Shown here: positions 1 to 6,373 of the stretch, piece after piece
Layout of the letters: every line of letters starts with the position of its first letter
How positions within the stretch are numbered: position 1 is the stretch's first letter
Assembly (NCBI GenBank): GCA_041655255.1
Contig: JBBAFS010000053.1
Span: 1-10,703, forward strand
Direction: 5' to 3'
DNA from: JBBAFS01 sp041655255
Lineage (GTDB): Bacteria > Spirochaetota > Spirochaetia > Sphaerochaetales > Sphaerochaetaceae
Length of the DNA: 10,703 bases
The notes under the pieces: generated by a model
Seen by the model: the letters and a program-made list of their open reading frames with translations, nothing else
Databases searched by the model: none
Told to the model about the DNA's origin: nothing
Program-made: the position numbers and the translations under genes

Positions 1-230
1 AGACAGGAAAAAGTCACGTTGACCCTCGCTATGCCGAATTAGAGAGTGCTCTTAAAGAGGCTATAGATCACACAACAGTTGGACCTGGAGGCTTTGGTGG
101 ACCATTTACCGCTTTGGCTGTCGCAGTTGAAACTGAACCAACTCATATTGCAGGTCTTCCTGTAGGTATCAGCATCAGTTGTTGGGCAGATCGTAAGACC
201 ACCATATCTATAGGGTATGATCATGATTAA
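1..230 (+). CDS. Class I fumarate hydratase / tartrate dehydratase-type alpha subunit, C-terminal end (partial)
   Basis: The window opens inside this gene; the reading frame starts at base 3 and gives the last 75 residues. Class I hydro-lyases of this family reversibly hydrate fumarate to malate (or dehydrate tartrate) with a 4Fe-4S cluster held by the alpha subunit. The visible part has the glycine-rich GPGGFGGPFTALAVAVE stretch (visible residues 27-43), then HIAGLPVGI and SCWADRK near the C-terminus, the usual alpha-subunit ending. The cysteine at visible residue 60 (SCW) may be one of the cluster ligands; that is inferred from position. The gene ends inside the start of the beta-subunit gene, as expected for an obligate heteromer in two-subunit fumarases of anaerobes. 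Fumarate is the likelier substrate but the fragment does not prove it. The 5' part lies outside the window. Confidence 0.85.
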   Translation, partial: TGKSHVDPRYAELESALKEAIDHTTVGPGGFGGPFTALAVAVETEPTHIAGLPVGISISCWADRKTTISIGYDHD

Positions 231-741
231 TCTTACTCTTCCGCTTAGTAAAGAGAGCATAGAACCACTACGAATATACGATCGAGTGTTACTCAGTGGA
301 ACACTCTTAGTTGGGCGAGACCAAGTTCATAAACGACTTGTATCGCTTATAGAGCAAGAGAATTTGGGCGATATCAACTTAGAGAATGAGACGATGTTTT
401 ATATGGGCCCCTCTCAAAAGCCTGTACACTTAGCTATTGGTTCTGCTGGTCCAACAACTAGTGCTCGCATGGATCCGTTTACCCCACAACTCTTACAAGC
501 AGGGCTATTAGCTACGATTGGAAAAGGTCCTCGCAGTAAAGAGGTGATAAAAGCTATTCAAAAGCGAGAGGGACTCTATTTTGTTGCATTTGGTGGATGC
601 GGAGCACTGTATGCGACAACAGTAGTAGATTATAGTATCCTCGCCTTTGAAGATCTTGGTCCTGAAGCGCTCCTTCGTCTCACAGTAAAAGACTTTCCCG
701 CAATCGTAGGAGTAGACTCTTTAGGCAATTCTCTCTTTTAA
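217..741 (+). CDS. Class I fumarate hydratase / tartrate dehydratase-type beta subunit
   Basis: Complete beta subunit, 174 aa, the normal size when the class I fumarase C-terminal domain is a separate protein. It pairs with the alpha subunit just upstream to form the cytosolic iron-sulfur hydro-lyase (fumarate/malate or tartrate/oxaloacetate). Visible family motifs are SGTLLVGRDQVHKRL (residues 27-41), IGSAGPTTSARMD (74-86, substrate-binding region), the IGKGPRS segment (102-108) and VAFGGCGALYA (123-133). Two in-frame ATGs compete, at 217 and 223; both lie inside the end of the alpha gene (14- or 8-base overlap), and neither has a strong ribosome-binding site, which suggests translational coupling. 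GPTTSxRMD is shared by fumarases and tartrate dehydratases, so substrate is open; fumarate is favoured as central metabolism. Confidence 0.88.
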   Translation: MIMINLTLPLSKESIEPLRIYDRVLLSGTLLVGRDQVHKRLVSLIEQENLGDINLENETMFYMGPSQKPVHLAIGSAGPTTSARMDPFTPQLLQAGLLATIGKGPRSKEVIKAIQKREGLYFVAFGGCGALYATTVVDYSILAFEDLGPEALLRLTVKDFPAIVGVDSLGNSLF

Positions 742-811
742 GGTTAGTGTAGACGCCACCTCTTTTTCGGTTTACCATACGAAGAGGGTGATGGGAGTAA
801 GGATATGTTTG

Positions 812-1576
812 ATGAGAGTAGTTCTACATAATAGTGTCGTCATGACCCTCTTAGTGTTCAGTGTTAGTACCTCAATGTTATTTGGAATTGGAAAAGCAGA
901 AGAGCAACTGTATTCCGATTTTGTAGACCAATTAGAAGAGTTACAATCAATAGATACTTTAGCTGTCCCCTCTACCTTAGAAGAGCGTTTTAGCTATACC
1001 TATGGATATTTGTTAATGGAGACAGCTAAACGTGATATTAACGCTTTAGATGTAGCCTACTTTGCCCGAGGGGTCTTAGACTCTGGATTAATGGAAGGGT
1101 CTTTAATTAATCCCACTACCATGAATGCTATTTTATTTGAGTATCAAGACCAGCTCATTAAAGAGGCAACACTCCGTTTACAACAATTAGCCCAATCAAA
1201 TTTGGAACAAGCTGAAGCCTTTTTAAAAGATAATGCAAAGCGAGATTCGGTCATTACAACTTCGAGTGGGCTCCAATACGAAATAATGCAAACTGGAGAA
1301 GGAAAGAGGGTGGAAGAGGGGCAAAGTGTCCAAGTTCACTACCGCCTCAGTTTCCTTGATGGACGAGAAGGGAGCTCTTCAGTTGGTGGTGGGGTAAGCA
1401 CCTTTGAAGTGGCAACGCTGCTACCTGGATTTAAAGAGGCAATGAGTTTGATGAATAAAGGGTCACGCTTTCGCTTTTACATCCACCCTTCTTTAGCTTA
1501 CGGTGATGGAGGAACCTCATCCATTGAACCAAATTCATTGTTGGTCATTGAAGTAGAGTTAGTCGATATTCTCTAA
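812..1576 (+). CDS. Secreted FKBP-type peptidyl-prolyl cis-trans isomerase (Mip/FkpA-like)
   Basis: Predicted periplasmic proline isomerase/chaperone, 254 aa from the chosen ATG. GTG at 788 and ATG at 791 are in frame upstream, but the ATG at 812 has an AGGA eight bases before it and gives a better signal peptide: a short basic start, hydrophobic residues 9-25, and possible cleavage after GKA (27-29). No lipobox cysteine is seen. Residues about 58-140 form the helical FKBP N-terminal dimerisation region (YTYGYLLMETAKR, then a charged helix). Residues about 150-254 are the FKBP domain, with VHYRL (175-179), LLPGFKEAM (203-211) and YIHPSLAYG (223-231). The usual FDSS segment reads REGSSS (185-190), so the aspartate conserved in active FKBPs is missing and activity may be weak. 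It lies 70 bases after the fumarase pair with no clear promoter or terminator between, so read-through is possible. Confidence 0.88.
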   Translation: MRVVLHNSVVMTLLVFSVSTSMLFGIGKAEEQLYSDFVDQLEELQSIDTLAVPSTLEERFSYTYGYLLMETAKRDINALDVAYFARGVLDSGLMEGSLINPTTMNAILFEYQDQLIKEATLRLQQLAQSNLEQAEAFLKDNAKRDSVITTSSGLQYEIMQTGEGKRVEEGQSVQVHYRLSFLDGREGSSSVGGGVSTFEVATLLPGFKEAMSLMNKGSRFRFYIHPSLAYGDGGTSSIEPNSLLVIEVELVDIL

Positions 1577-2257
1577 TAAGGGAGCTAATTCATACAGTGA
1601 ATTAATCTCATATGTATAAGGAATAGAGGAGTCGACCTTTTTGTTAAACCGATTGAGATAACACGTATCAATTCCACTGTTATACCCACCAAGAAGATCA
1701 CTTGTAGGACTATCTCCAATAATGAGTGGGCGTTCACAGCGATACCCGTGTGATGTGATGATCCTTTGAGCAATAGTAAAGTACTCTTTATCGGGTTTAT
1801 TTACCCCAATGTCTTCACTGATAATAACAGTGGCAAAGTAGTGCTCAATCCCACTGTCTGCCAATCTCCCTTTTTGTACATGGGTAATTCCGTTGGTGAT
1901 GATACTCATCTTATACCCTTGTGCTTGTAATAAGGTAAGAGTCTCAATCACATCGTCGTAGATAGCTCCTCTTTGACTTAACAAGTTTTCATAGGTATGA
2001 GCACTTTCTTCGGGGTTTTCATCTATCTCTAAGAGTCTATTAAATCGTTCAAAGCGCTTTACTTTTAATTGATCTAAGGTAATAAGACCTTTTTCAAACT
2101 CCAACCACGCATCGTTGTTTATCCGTGAGTAAGAGGCGACCACCTCAGAGGTGATAGGGATGTGATGTGAAAGAAGAAAGTTCTCAATTGCTGATTGTTC
2201 GGAAGAGAGAAAATCTAACAAAGTTCCATCTGCATCAAAAAGTAGATGATCGTACAT
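1559..2257 (-). CDS. yjjG: YjjG-family HAD nucleotidase
   Basis: HAD-superfamily hydrolase of 232 aa resembling E. coli YjjG, a cytosolic nucleotidase that dephosphorylates pyrimidine and damaged nucleoside monophosphates. All four HAD motifs are present: motif I FDADGTL (D8 nucleophile, D10), motif II ITNG (T121), motif III KP (K154), motif IV GDSPTSD (D182, D187). The segment between motif I and residue 75 is the alpha-helical cap typical of YjjG, with NNDAW and the following basic helix. The start is supported by AAAGGA five bases upstream on the minus strand. Its last 18 bases overlap the convergent FKBP gene. Other phosphate monoesters are possible substrates; histidinol phosphate is considered in the findings because the neighbouring his operon seems to lack that phosphatase, but nothing in the sequence shows it. 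Confidence 0.85.
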   Translation of the reverse strand: MYDHLLFDADGTLLDFLSSEQSAIENFLLSHHIPITSEVVASYSRINNDAWLEFEKGLITLDQLKVKRFERFNRLLEIDENPEESAHTYENLLSQRGAIYDDVIETLTLLQAQGYKMSIITNGITHVQKGRLADSGIEHYFATVIISEDIGVNKPDKEYFTIAQRIITSHGYRCERPLIIGDSPTSDLLGGYNSGIDTCYLNRFNKKVDSSIPYTYEINSLYELAPLLENID

Positions 2258-2296
2258 ATATATCCTTTACTAAGTGGTATAAAGAGCCCATAATTC

Positions 2297-2326
2297 ACTA
2301 TACCGTAGTCGCCTCAGGCGATGCAA
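2297..2326 (-). promoter_or_regulatory. Candidate sigma70 promoter for the HAD nucleotidase gene
   Basis: On the minus strand a TTGCAT box (2321-2326) is followed 18 bases later by TATAGT (2297-2302, five of six matches to the consensus -10). Transcription would begin near 2290, leaving a leader of about 33 bases before the HAD start codon and including its AAAGGA ribosome-binding site. The -35 match is poor, so this is a candidate only. I found no comparably good promoter pointing towards the divergent DUF308 gene. Confidence 0.4.
2309..2321. repeat. Short perfect inverted repeat in the divergent intergenic region
   Basis: TCGCCTCAGGCGA has 6-base arms (TCGCCT/AGGCGA) around a single central C. 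It sits in the spacer of the candidate HAD promoter and 21 bases before the DUF308 start codon. Its position suits an operator for both divergent genes. With no loop of at least three bases unless the innermost pair opens, it is a weaker RNA hairpin and there is no T-run after it. It may be chance. Confidence 0.35.
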
Positions 2327-2342
2327 TCCGAGGAGGGGAGCA

Positions 2343-2918
2343 ATGAAAAAAAGTACAAGGTGGATTACCTATCTCCTTATTGCAATATTAATTCTCATAG
2401 CAGGGGTCTTTGTCCTCATTCGACAAGATCTTTTTAAACAAATATTTGTCATCTCTTTAGGAGTTGCTGCTGTGATAGTGAGCGTAGTGTCCCTTATCAT
2501 GTTAGGGCGTTACGCATTTACCCCCTTTTACTACCGCTCTACACTCATGAAAGGGGTATTAGGATTGATTGTGGGAGTATTGGCCATTGTGATGCCCCTT
2601 TCAACAGCCGAAACAATTTGGACGATTATCCTCTATATCTTAGCCGCTCAATTAGTGTTAGGAGCTTTAATCTCTTTTGTCGATGTTATTGCGCTTCGAA
2701 AACTGGGGTACAAAAGTTCGTATCACATCTGGGAGGGAGTAATCTCTTTAGTGATTGCAGTGGTGTTATTTATCTTTCCTCAAGAACTCGCTACGATGCT
2801 TGTGACCATTGTTGGATTAATCATTATTGTGATTGGATTAACACTCGCTTTAATAGCCATTTTATGGCTCCGAAAACTCCCTGTAGAGATTCAAGGGGAA
2901 TCTACAATCATTGAATAA
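2343..2918 (+). CDS. DUF308/HdeD-like integral membrane protein
   Basis: Small inner-membrane protein of 191 aa with six hydrophobic segments, at about residues 7-26, 34-54, 68-86, 92-114, 128-146 and 149-176. The arrangement in repeated helix pairs, with basic turns such as RYAFTPFYYRSTLMK (56-70) and ALRKLGYKSSY (117-127), matches the DUF308 family that includes the E. coli acid-resistance membrane protein HdeD. Molecular function in the family is not well defined; a role in envelope or acid stress is only by analogy. The start has a strong GAGGGGAG two bases from CAATG. The his promoter begins seven bases after the stop, with no terminator in between, so some read-through into the his leader is possible. 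Assignment rests on topology and size more than on diagnostic motifs. Confidence 0.72.
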   Translation: MKKSTRWITYLLIAILILIAGVFVLIRQDLFKQIFVISLGVAAVIVSVVSLIMLGRYAFTPFYYRSTLMKGVLGLIVGVLAIVMPLSTAETIWTIILYILAAQLVLGALISFVDVIALRKLGYKSSYHIWEGVISLVIAVVLFIFPQELATMLVTIVGLIIIVIGLTLALIAILWLRKLPVEIQGESTIIE

Positions 2919-2925
2919 GCTTCAG

Positions 2926-2954
2926 TTGACAAACAAAGAGACGTTCGCTACTGT
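2926..2954 (+). promoter_or_regulatory. Promoter of the his operon
   Basis: A perfect -35 hexamer TTGACA (2926-2931), an optimal 17-base spacer and a -10 hexamer TACTGT (2949-2954, matching the first, second and sixth consensus positions). It is placed directly before the histidine-rich leader peptide and the attenuator of hisG. Counting seven bases from the -10 hexamer puts the start of transcription at about 2961, the A of the leader peptide ATG. No better promoter is visible between the DUF308 stop and the attenuator hairpin. Confidence 0.78.
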
Positions 2955-2960
2955 AGAGAC

Positions 2961-3008
2961 ATGAAACACAGTTCACACACACACCATCACCATAACCTCT
3001 CACTTTGA
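2961..3008 (+). CDS. hisL: his operon leader peptide
   Basis: A 15-residue open frame, MKHSSHTHHHHNLSL, ending in TGA at 3006. Six of fifteen residues are histidine (positions 3, 6, 8-11, four of them in a row), which is the hallmark of the HisL sensor peptide. Ribosomes that run short of charged tRNA-His stall here and let an antiterminator form downstream; when histidine is plentiful they reach the stop codon, which itself lies within the pairing segment at 3006-3011, and the terminator forms. It is too short for ordinary gene finders. There is no ribosome-binding site beyond a weak GAG, and the predicted transcription start coincides with the ATG, so leaderless initiation is likely. The peptide differs in sequence from E. 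coli HisL, which has seven consecutive histidines. Confidence 0.9.
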   Translation: MKHSSHTHHHHNLSL

Positions 3009-3057
3009 TGGCATGCGTGTGCATAAGTCTATACATAGAGCTCCGCATGATGCGGAG
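2976..3057 (+). promoter_or_regulatory. Histidine attenuator: alternative RNA pairings upstream of hisG
   Basis: Three sets of complementary segments can be read directly. Segment 1 within the histidine codons pairs with segment 2: CACAC (2976-2980) with GTGTG (3017-3021), and CCATCA (2984-2989) with TGATGG (3006-3011). Segment 2 also contains CATGCG (3012-3017), complementary to CGCATG (3044-3049), which includes half of the left arm of the terminator. Pairing of 2 with 3 therefore prevents the terminator. A ribosome stalled on the histidine codons covers segment 1 and frees segment 2, giving read-through into hisG; a ribosome at the stop codon covers segment 2 and allows termination. The antiterminator core is only six base pairs by eye, so the exact alternative fold would need folding software. 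Confidence 0.8.
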
Positions 3058-3064
3058 TTTTTTT
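3041..3064 (+). terminator. Intrinsic terminator of the his attenuator
   Basis: A seven-base GC-rich stem, CTCCGCA (3041-3047) with TGCGGAG (3051-3057), closed by a TGA loop and followed at once by seven T's (3058-3064). The stem can be extended by A-T and G-T pairs between bases 3037-3040 and the T-run. It lies between the leader peptide and hisG and ends 17 bases before the hisG start, leaving the hisG ribosome-binding site downstream of the termination point. Confidence 0.92.
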
Positions 3065-3081
3065 GTACGTAGGAGATAGAG

Positions 3082-3942
3082 ATGAAACCGTATTTACGAA
3101 TTGCAGTTCAAAAAAGTGGTCGATTAAGTGAAAAATCGTTAGCCTTAATTCGCTCATGCGGAATCCGTTTTGGTTCCGACTCTCGATTATTAAAAGAGAG
3201 AGCCGATAATTTTCCTATTGAGTTTCTCTATTTACGAGATGATGACATCCCCCGCTACGTACACGAAGGGGTCGCTGATATCGGTATTGTTGGTCGTAAT
3301 GAGTACGATGAACAAGGTTATGATCTTAGTGTGCTAAGAGATTTAGGATTTGCAAAATGTCGCCTCTCTATTGCAGTACCCAATGAGTTTAATTACACGG
3401 GCTTAGTATCACTTCAAGGGAAAAAGATTGCCACCAGTTACCCACGGATCTTAGAGATGAAACTCAAAGAAGCTTCGGTTGATTCTGAAGTGTATGAGTT
3501 ATCTGGAAGTGTCGAAATTGCCCCCTCAATTGGGGTTGCCGATGCCATTTGTGATTTAGTGAGTACCGGTGCTACGTTGGTCAGTAATGGCCTTAAAGAG
3601 GTTGAATCCATCTATTATTCGAGTGCAATTATGATTGCACGTCCCTCTTTAGATGAACAGCGTACTGAAATTTTAGAGCGATTACTACTGAGAATTGATG
3701 CAGTAAGGCGTGCTGATGATTATAAATATATCTTATTTAACCTTCCAAAAGAGCATCTTGATAAAGCCTCAGAGATTATTGGAGGAATGAAAAGTCCCAC
3801 TGTCACTCAATTGGTAGATCCCCAGTGGTGTGCAGTACAAAGTGTGGTGAAAGAAGAGAGATTTTGGGACGTGTTAGAGCAATTGAAAGAGTTAGGAGCA
3901 CAAGGTATCTTAGTAACAGCCATTGAGAAAATGGCAGACTGA
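3082..3942 (+). CDS. hisG: ATP phosphoribosyltransferase, long form (HisG)
   Basis: First and committed enzyme of histidine synthesis: ATP + PRPP to N1-(5-phosphoribosyl)-ATP, in the cytosol. It is 286 aa, the long form that acts as a homohexamer and needs no HisZ. The N-terminal catalytic part starts with LRIAVQKSGRLS (residues 5-16), then LRDDDIPRYV (51-60) and VADIGIVGRNE (64-74). The PRPP-binding loop is in GVADAICDLVSTGATL (151-166), close to the enterobacterial sequence. Residues about 210-286 form the ACT-like regulatory domain that binds histidine for feedback inhibition, ending in GILVTAIEKM (275-284). AGGAG lies six bases before the ATG. The gene is controlled twice: by the leader attenuator on the RNA and probably by histidine on the protein. 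It is followed eight bases later by hisD. Confidence 0.97.
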   Translation: MKPYLRIAVQKSGRLSEKSLALIRSCGIRFGSDSRLLKERADNFPIEFLYLRDDDIPRYVHEGVADIGIVGRNEYDEQGYDLSVLRDLGFAKCRLSIAVPNEFNYTGLVSLQGKKIATSYPRILEMKLKEASVDSEVYELSGSVEIAPSIGVADAICDLVSTGATLVSNGLKEVESIYYSSAIMIARPSLDEQRTEILERLLLRIDAVRRADDYKYILFNLPKEHLDKASEIIGGMKSPTVTQLVDPQWCAVQSVVKEERFWDVLEQLKELGAQGILVTAIEKMAD

Positions 3943-3950
3943 GGGGATAG

Positions 3951-5264
3951 ATGATGAACTTACAACGATCTATACAACCACAAGACTCAGACTTAAAACG
4001 CTTATTGCAACGTCCTGTAGCAGATAATACCACTTTAAGCGAAGTTGTTCGTTCCATTATCCAACACGTGATGAACGAGGGTGATAGTGCTTTATTACAC
4101 TATACCCACACTTTTGACTCTCCACTCATCACCTCTATTGCCCCATATCCACTAAATGAGGAAGAATTAGAAATCGATGAGACGATGAAAAAGGCTCTTT
4201 TACGAGCTAAAGACAATATTGAACGTTTTCACGCTTCTCAAAAACAGGAGCCTATCTCTATTGAAATCGAAGAGGGAGTCACCTTATGGCGTAAAAGTCT
4301 CCCCCTTGAACGAGTAGGATTATATATCCCTGGTGGAAGTGCTCCTCTATTTTCAACACTCCTTATGTTAGCAACCCCGGCAAGACTCGCAGGATGCTCA
4401 GAGATTATGATGTGTACTCCTGCCCAAAAAGATGGGACAATCGACCCCATATTACTCTATCTTGCTTCACTCTTTGGTATTACTGAAGTGTATCCTCTTG
4501 GCGGGGCTCAAGCTATAGCAGCTATGGCCTATGGTACTGAAAGTATCCAAAAAGTCGATAAGATCTTTGGTCCTGGTAACAGCTATGTCACTGAAGCTAA
4601 AATGCAAGTACAACATGTATGTGCCATCGATATGCCAGCAGGACCATCGGAGGTGATGGTCGTAGCCGATCGATCAAGTAACGCATCTTTTGTTGCTTCT
4701 GATTTGTTATCCCAAGCTGAACACGGAGCCGATAGCCAAGTGATGTTAATTATCTACGACTCAGATATAAAGCAAGGCTCTTTAATTGCAGATAACGTAG
4801 AAGACGAACTTAAAAAACAACTCAAAAGTCTCAAGCGATCAGAGATTGCCACCCAAGCTCTTAGTCACAGCAACATATTCATCGTAGATTCAATAAAGAG
4901 GGTGATTACTATTATGAACCAATACGCTCCTGAACACCTTCTGTTACAAACATCGTTTAATGATACACTTACCCAAAGTGTACAGCATGCAGGAAGTGTA
5001 TTTGTAGGATCATATTCGTGCGAAGCGACTGGAGATTATGCCAGTGGAACGAATCATACCCTTCCAACAAGTGGATGGGCACGTTCGTACAGTGGAGTGA
5101 ACCTCGATAGTTTTATGAAAAGTACTACGTTCCAACATGTGACCAAAAAAGGGCTTCTCTCATTGGGACCCACTGTTGAACTTATGGCCAAACGTGAAGG
5201 ACTTGATGCTCATGCTCATGCTGTGAACATTCGCTTACAAGAGCTTAAGCATAGTTTGAACTAA
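3951..5264 (+). CDS. hisD: Histidinol dehydrogenase (HisD)
   Basis: Catalyses the last two steps, oxidising L-histidinol through histidinal to histidine with two NAD+, using a zinc ion. Length 437 aa is normal. Diagnostic features are YIPGGSAPLFST (125-136), GGAQAIAAMAYGT (184-196), KIFGPGNSYVTEAK (204-217) and DMPAGPSE (227-234). Expected zinc ligands are seen: Q255 and H258 in SQAEHGADSQ, D362 in GDYASGTNHTLPT, and H421 in EGLDAHAHAV. The catalytic Glu-His pair is E328-H329 in YAPEHL. Two adjacent ATGs compete; GAGGGG at 3941-3946, overlapping the hisG stop, is four bases from 3951 and seven from 3954, so the second may be the real start. The gene ends in tandem TAA codons 20 bases before hisC. 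Confidence 0.97.
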   Translation: MMNLQRSIQPQDSDLKRLLQRPVADNTTLSEVVRSIIQHVMNEGDSALLHYTHTFDSPLITSIAPYPLNEEELEIDETMKKALLRAKDNIERFHASQKQEPISIEIEEGVTLWRKSLPLERVGLYIPGGSAPLFSTLLMLATPARLAGCSEIMMCTPAQKDGTIDPILLYLASLFGITEVYPLGGAQAIAAMAYGTESIQKVDKIFGPGNSYVTEAKMQVQHVCAIDMPAGPSEVMVVADRSSNASFVASDLLSQAEHGADSQVMLIIYDSDIKQGSLIADNVEDELKKQLKSLKRSEIATQALSHSNIFIVDSIKRVITIMNQYAPEHLLLQTSFNDTLTQSVQHAGSVFVGSYSCEATGDYASGTNHTLPTSGWARSYSGVNLDSFMKSTTFQHVTKKGLLSLGPTVELMAKREGLDAHAHAVNIRLQELKHSLN

Positions 5265-5284
5265 TAATATGTAGGAGTGATAAG

Positions 5285-6373
5285 ATGGAAAGCATCCCTA
5301 TTAGAACGTTAATGAGACCAAATATTAGCTCATTAGTTCCGTACTCTTCAGCAAGAAATGAGTTTGCAGGAGAGGGCCACATCTTTTTAGATGCCAATGA
5401 GTCTTATAACTCATTTGTCTCGGGTGCAAAAAGAAACCGCTACCCAGATCCCAACCATCAAAAACTCAAAGAGAAACTTGCCTCACATTTGCAAGTCGAT
5501 CAACAACACATCGTTATTGGTAATGGTAGTGATGAACTTATCGATCTTCTTTTTAGAATATTTTGTGAACCACAAAAAGACAAAGCACTTCTTATTAGTC
5601 CCACCTATGGGGCGTACCAAGTGTTTGCTGATATCAACAATGTCGATGTCTCACACTGCCAATTAGGTGATGATTACACAATCAACTTACGAAAGATGGA
5701 GGCTGTGTGTGAATTGGTGGGCAAAGGGACAGTAGAAATGGGGATGCATAAACTTCTTTTTATCTGTTCACCAAATAACCCAACAGGAAATGCTTTCCCC
5801 CTTGAACAACTTGAAGTGATTATTAAAAAGTTCAAAGGAATTACCGTTATCGATGAAGCGTATATCGAGTATAGCGACAAAGAGTCGGTGATCTCTCTGT
5901 TACAAGAGAACGAGAGACTCGTTATTTTACGAACCTTCTCTAAAGCTTGGGCATTAGCCGATGTGAGAGTGGGGTATGCTTTGGCACACCCAGCGGTTAT
6001 TAGGGCAATGCACCAGGTGAAATACCCATACAACCTCAGTGGGGTAGCTCAAGAGCTCGCCATTGAAGCGTTAGAGAAAAAAGATGAAGTGTATCAAGCA
6101 ATACAAGAGACGAAAAAAGAGCGATCTCGAGTTGCTTCTGAATTAAAAAATCTCTCTTTTGTTGAGAGAGTGTTTCCGAGTGATGCTAACTTTTTATTAC
6201 TTCGAATGATTGATCCCGATGGGATCTACGAACAATTAAAAGAGAGGGGCATTATTGTCCGTAACCGCTCTTTCCAACGGGGATGTTACGGTTGTATTCG
6301 AATCACCATTGGAAGTAAAGAGGAAAATGATGCTCTACTTGAAGCTCTTAAAGAGATGGAGAATGCCACATGA
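5285..6373 (+). CDS. hisC: Histidinol-phosphate aminotransferase (HisC)
   Basis: PLP-dependent fold-type I aminotransferase of 362 aa converting imidazole-acetol phosphate and glutamate to histidinol phosphate and 2-oxoglutarate. Residues identifiable by motif are LDANES (35-40), NRYPDPNHQKLK (51-62), GNGSDELIDLL (79-89), SPNNPTG (162-168, cofactor contacts), VIDEAYIEY (188-196, with D190 contacting the pyridine nitrogen), TFSKAWALADVRVGYA (217-232) with K220 as the Schiff-base lysine, and CIRITIG (337-343) with R339 as the likely substrate-phosphate/carboxylate arginine. AGGAG lies seven bases before the ATG. The stop overlaps the hisB start in an ATGA, consistent with coupled translation. 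HisC relatives also accept aromatic amino acids, but the operon position fixes the role. Confidence 0.96.
   Translation: MESIPIRTLMRPNISSLVPYSSARNEFAGEGHIFLDANESYNSFVSGAKRNRYPDPNHQKLKEKLASHLQVDQQHIVIGNGSDELIDLLFRIFCEPQKDKALLISPTYGAYQVFADINNVDVSHCQLGDDYTINLRKMEAVCELVGKGTVEMGMHKLLFICSPNNPTGNAFPLEQLEVIIKKFKGITVIDEAYIEYSDKESVISLLQENERLVILRTFSKAWALADVRVGYALAHPAVIRAMHQVKYPYNLSGVAQELAIEALEKKDEVYQAIQETKKERSRVASELKNLSFVERVFPSDANFLLLRMIDPDGIYEQLKERGIIVRNRSFQRGCYGCIRITIGSKEENDALLEALKEMENAT

Noticed and set aside
757..790. Inverted arms CACCTCTT and AAGAGGGTG between the fumarase beta gene and the FKBP gene, considered as a terminator or regulatory hairpin.
   Set aside because: The stem needs a bulge, the loop is 17 bases, and no T-run follows; too weak to call.
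788..811. Earlier GTG/ATG starts for the FKBP gene.
   Set aside because: They have poorly spaced ribosome-binding sites and put extra residues before the signal peptide; the ATG at 812 fits better, though the earlier ones are not excluded.
2618..2914. 98-residue alternative frame within the DUF308 gene, and other long out-of-frame openings inside the his genes.
   Set aside because: They are shadows of well-supported genes, without recognisable domains or good starts.
2974..2984. Short CA repeat (ACACACACAC) considered as a microsatellite or phase-variable tract.
   Set aside because: It is explained by the His/Thr codons of the leader peptide and its pairing with GTGTG downstream.
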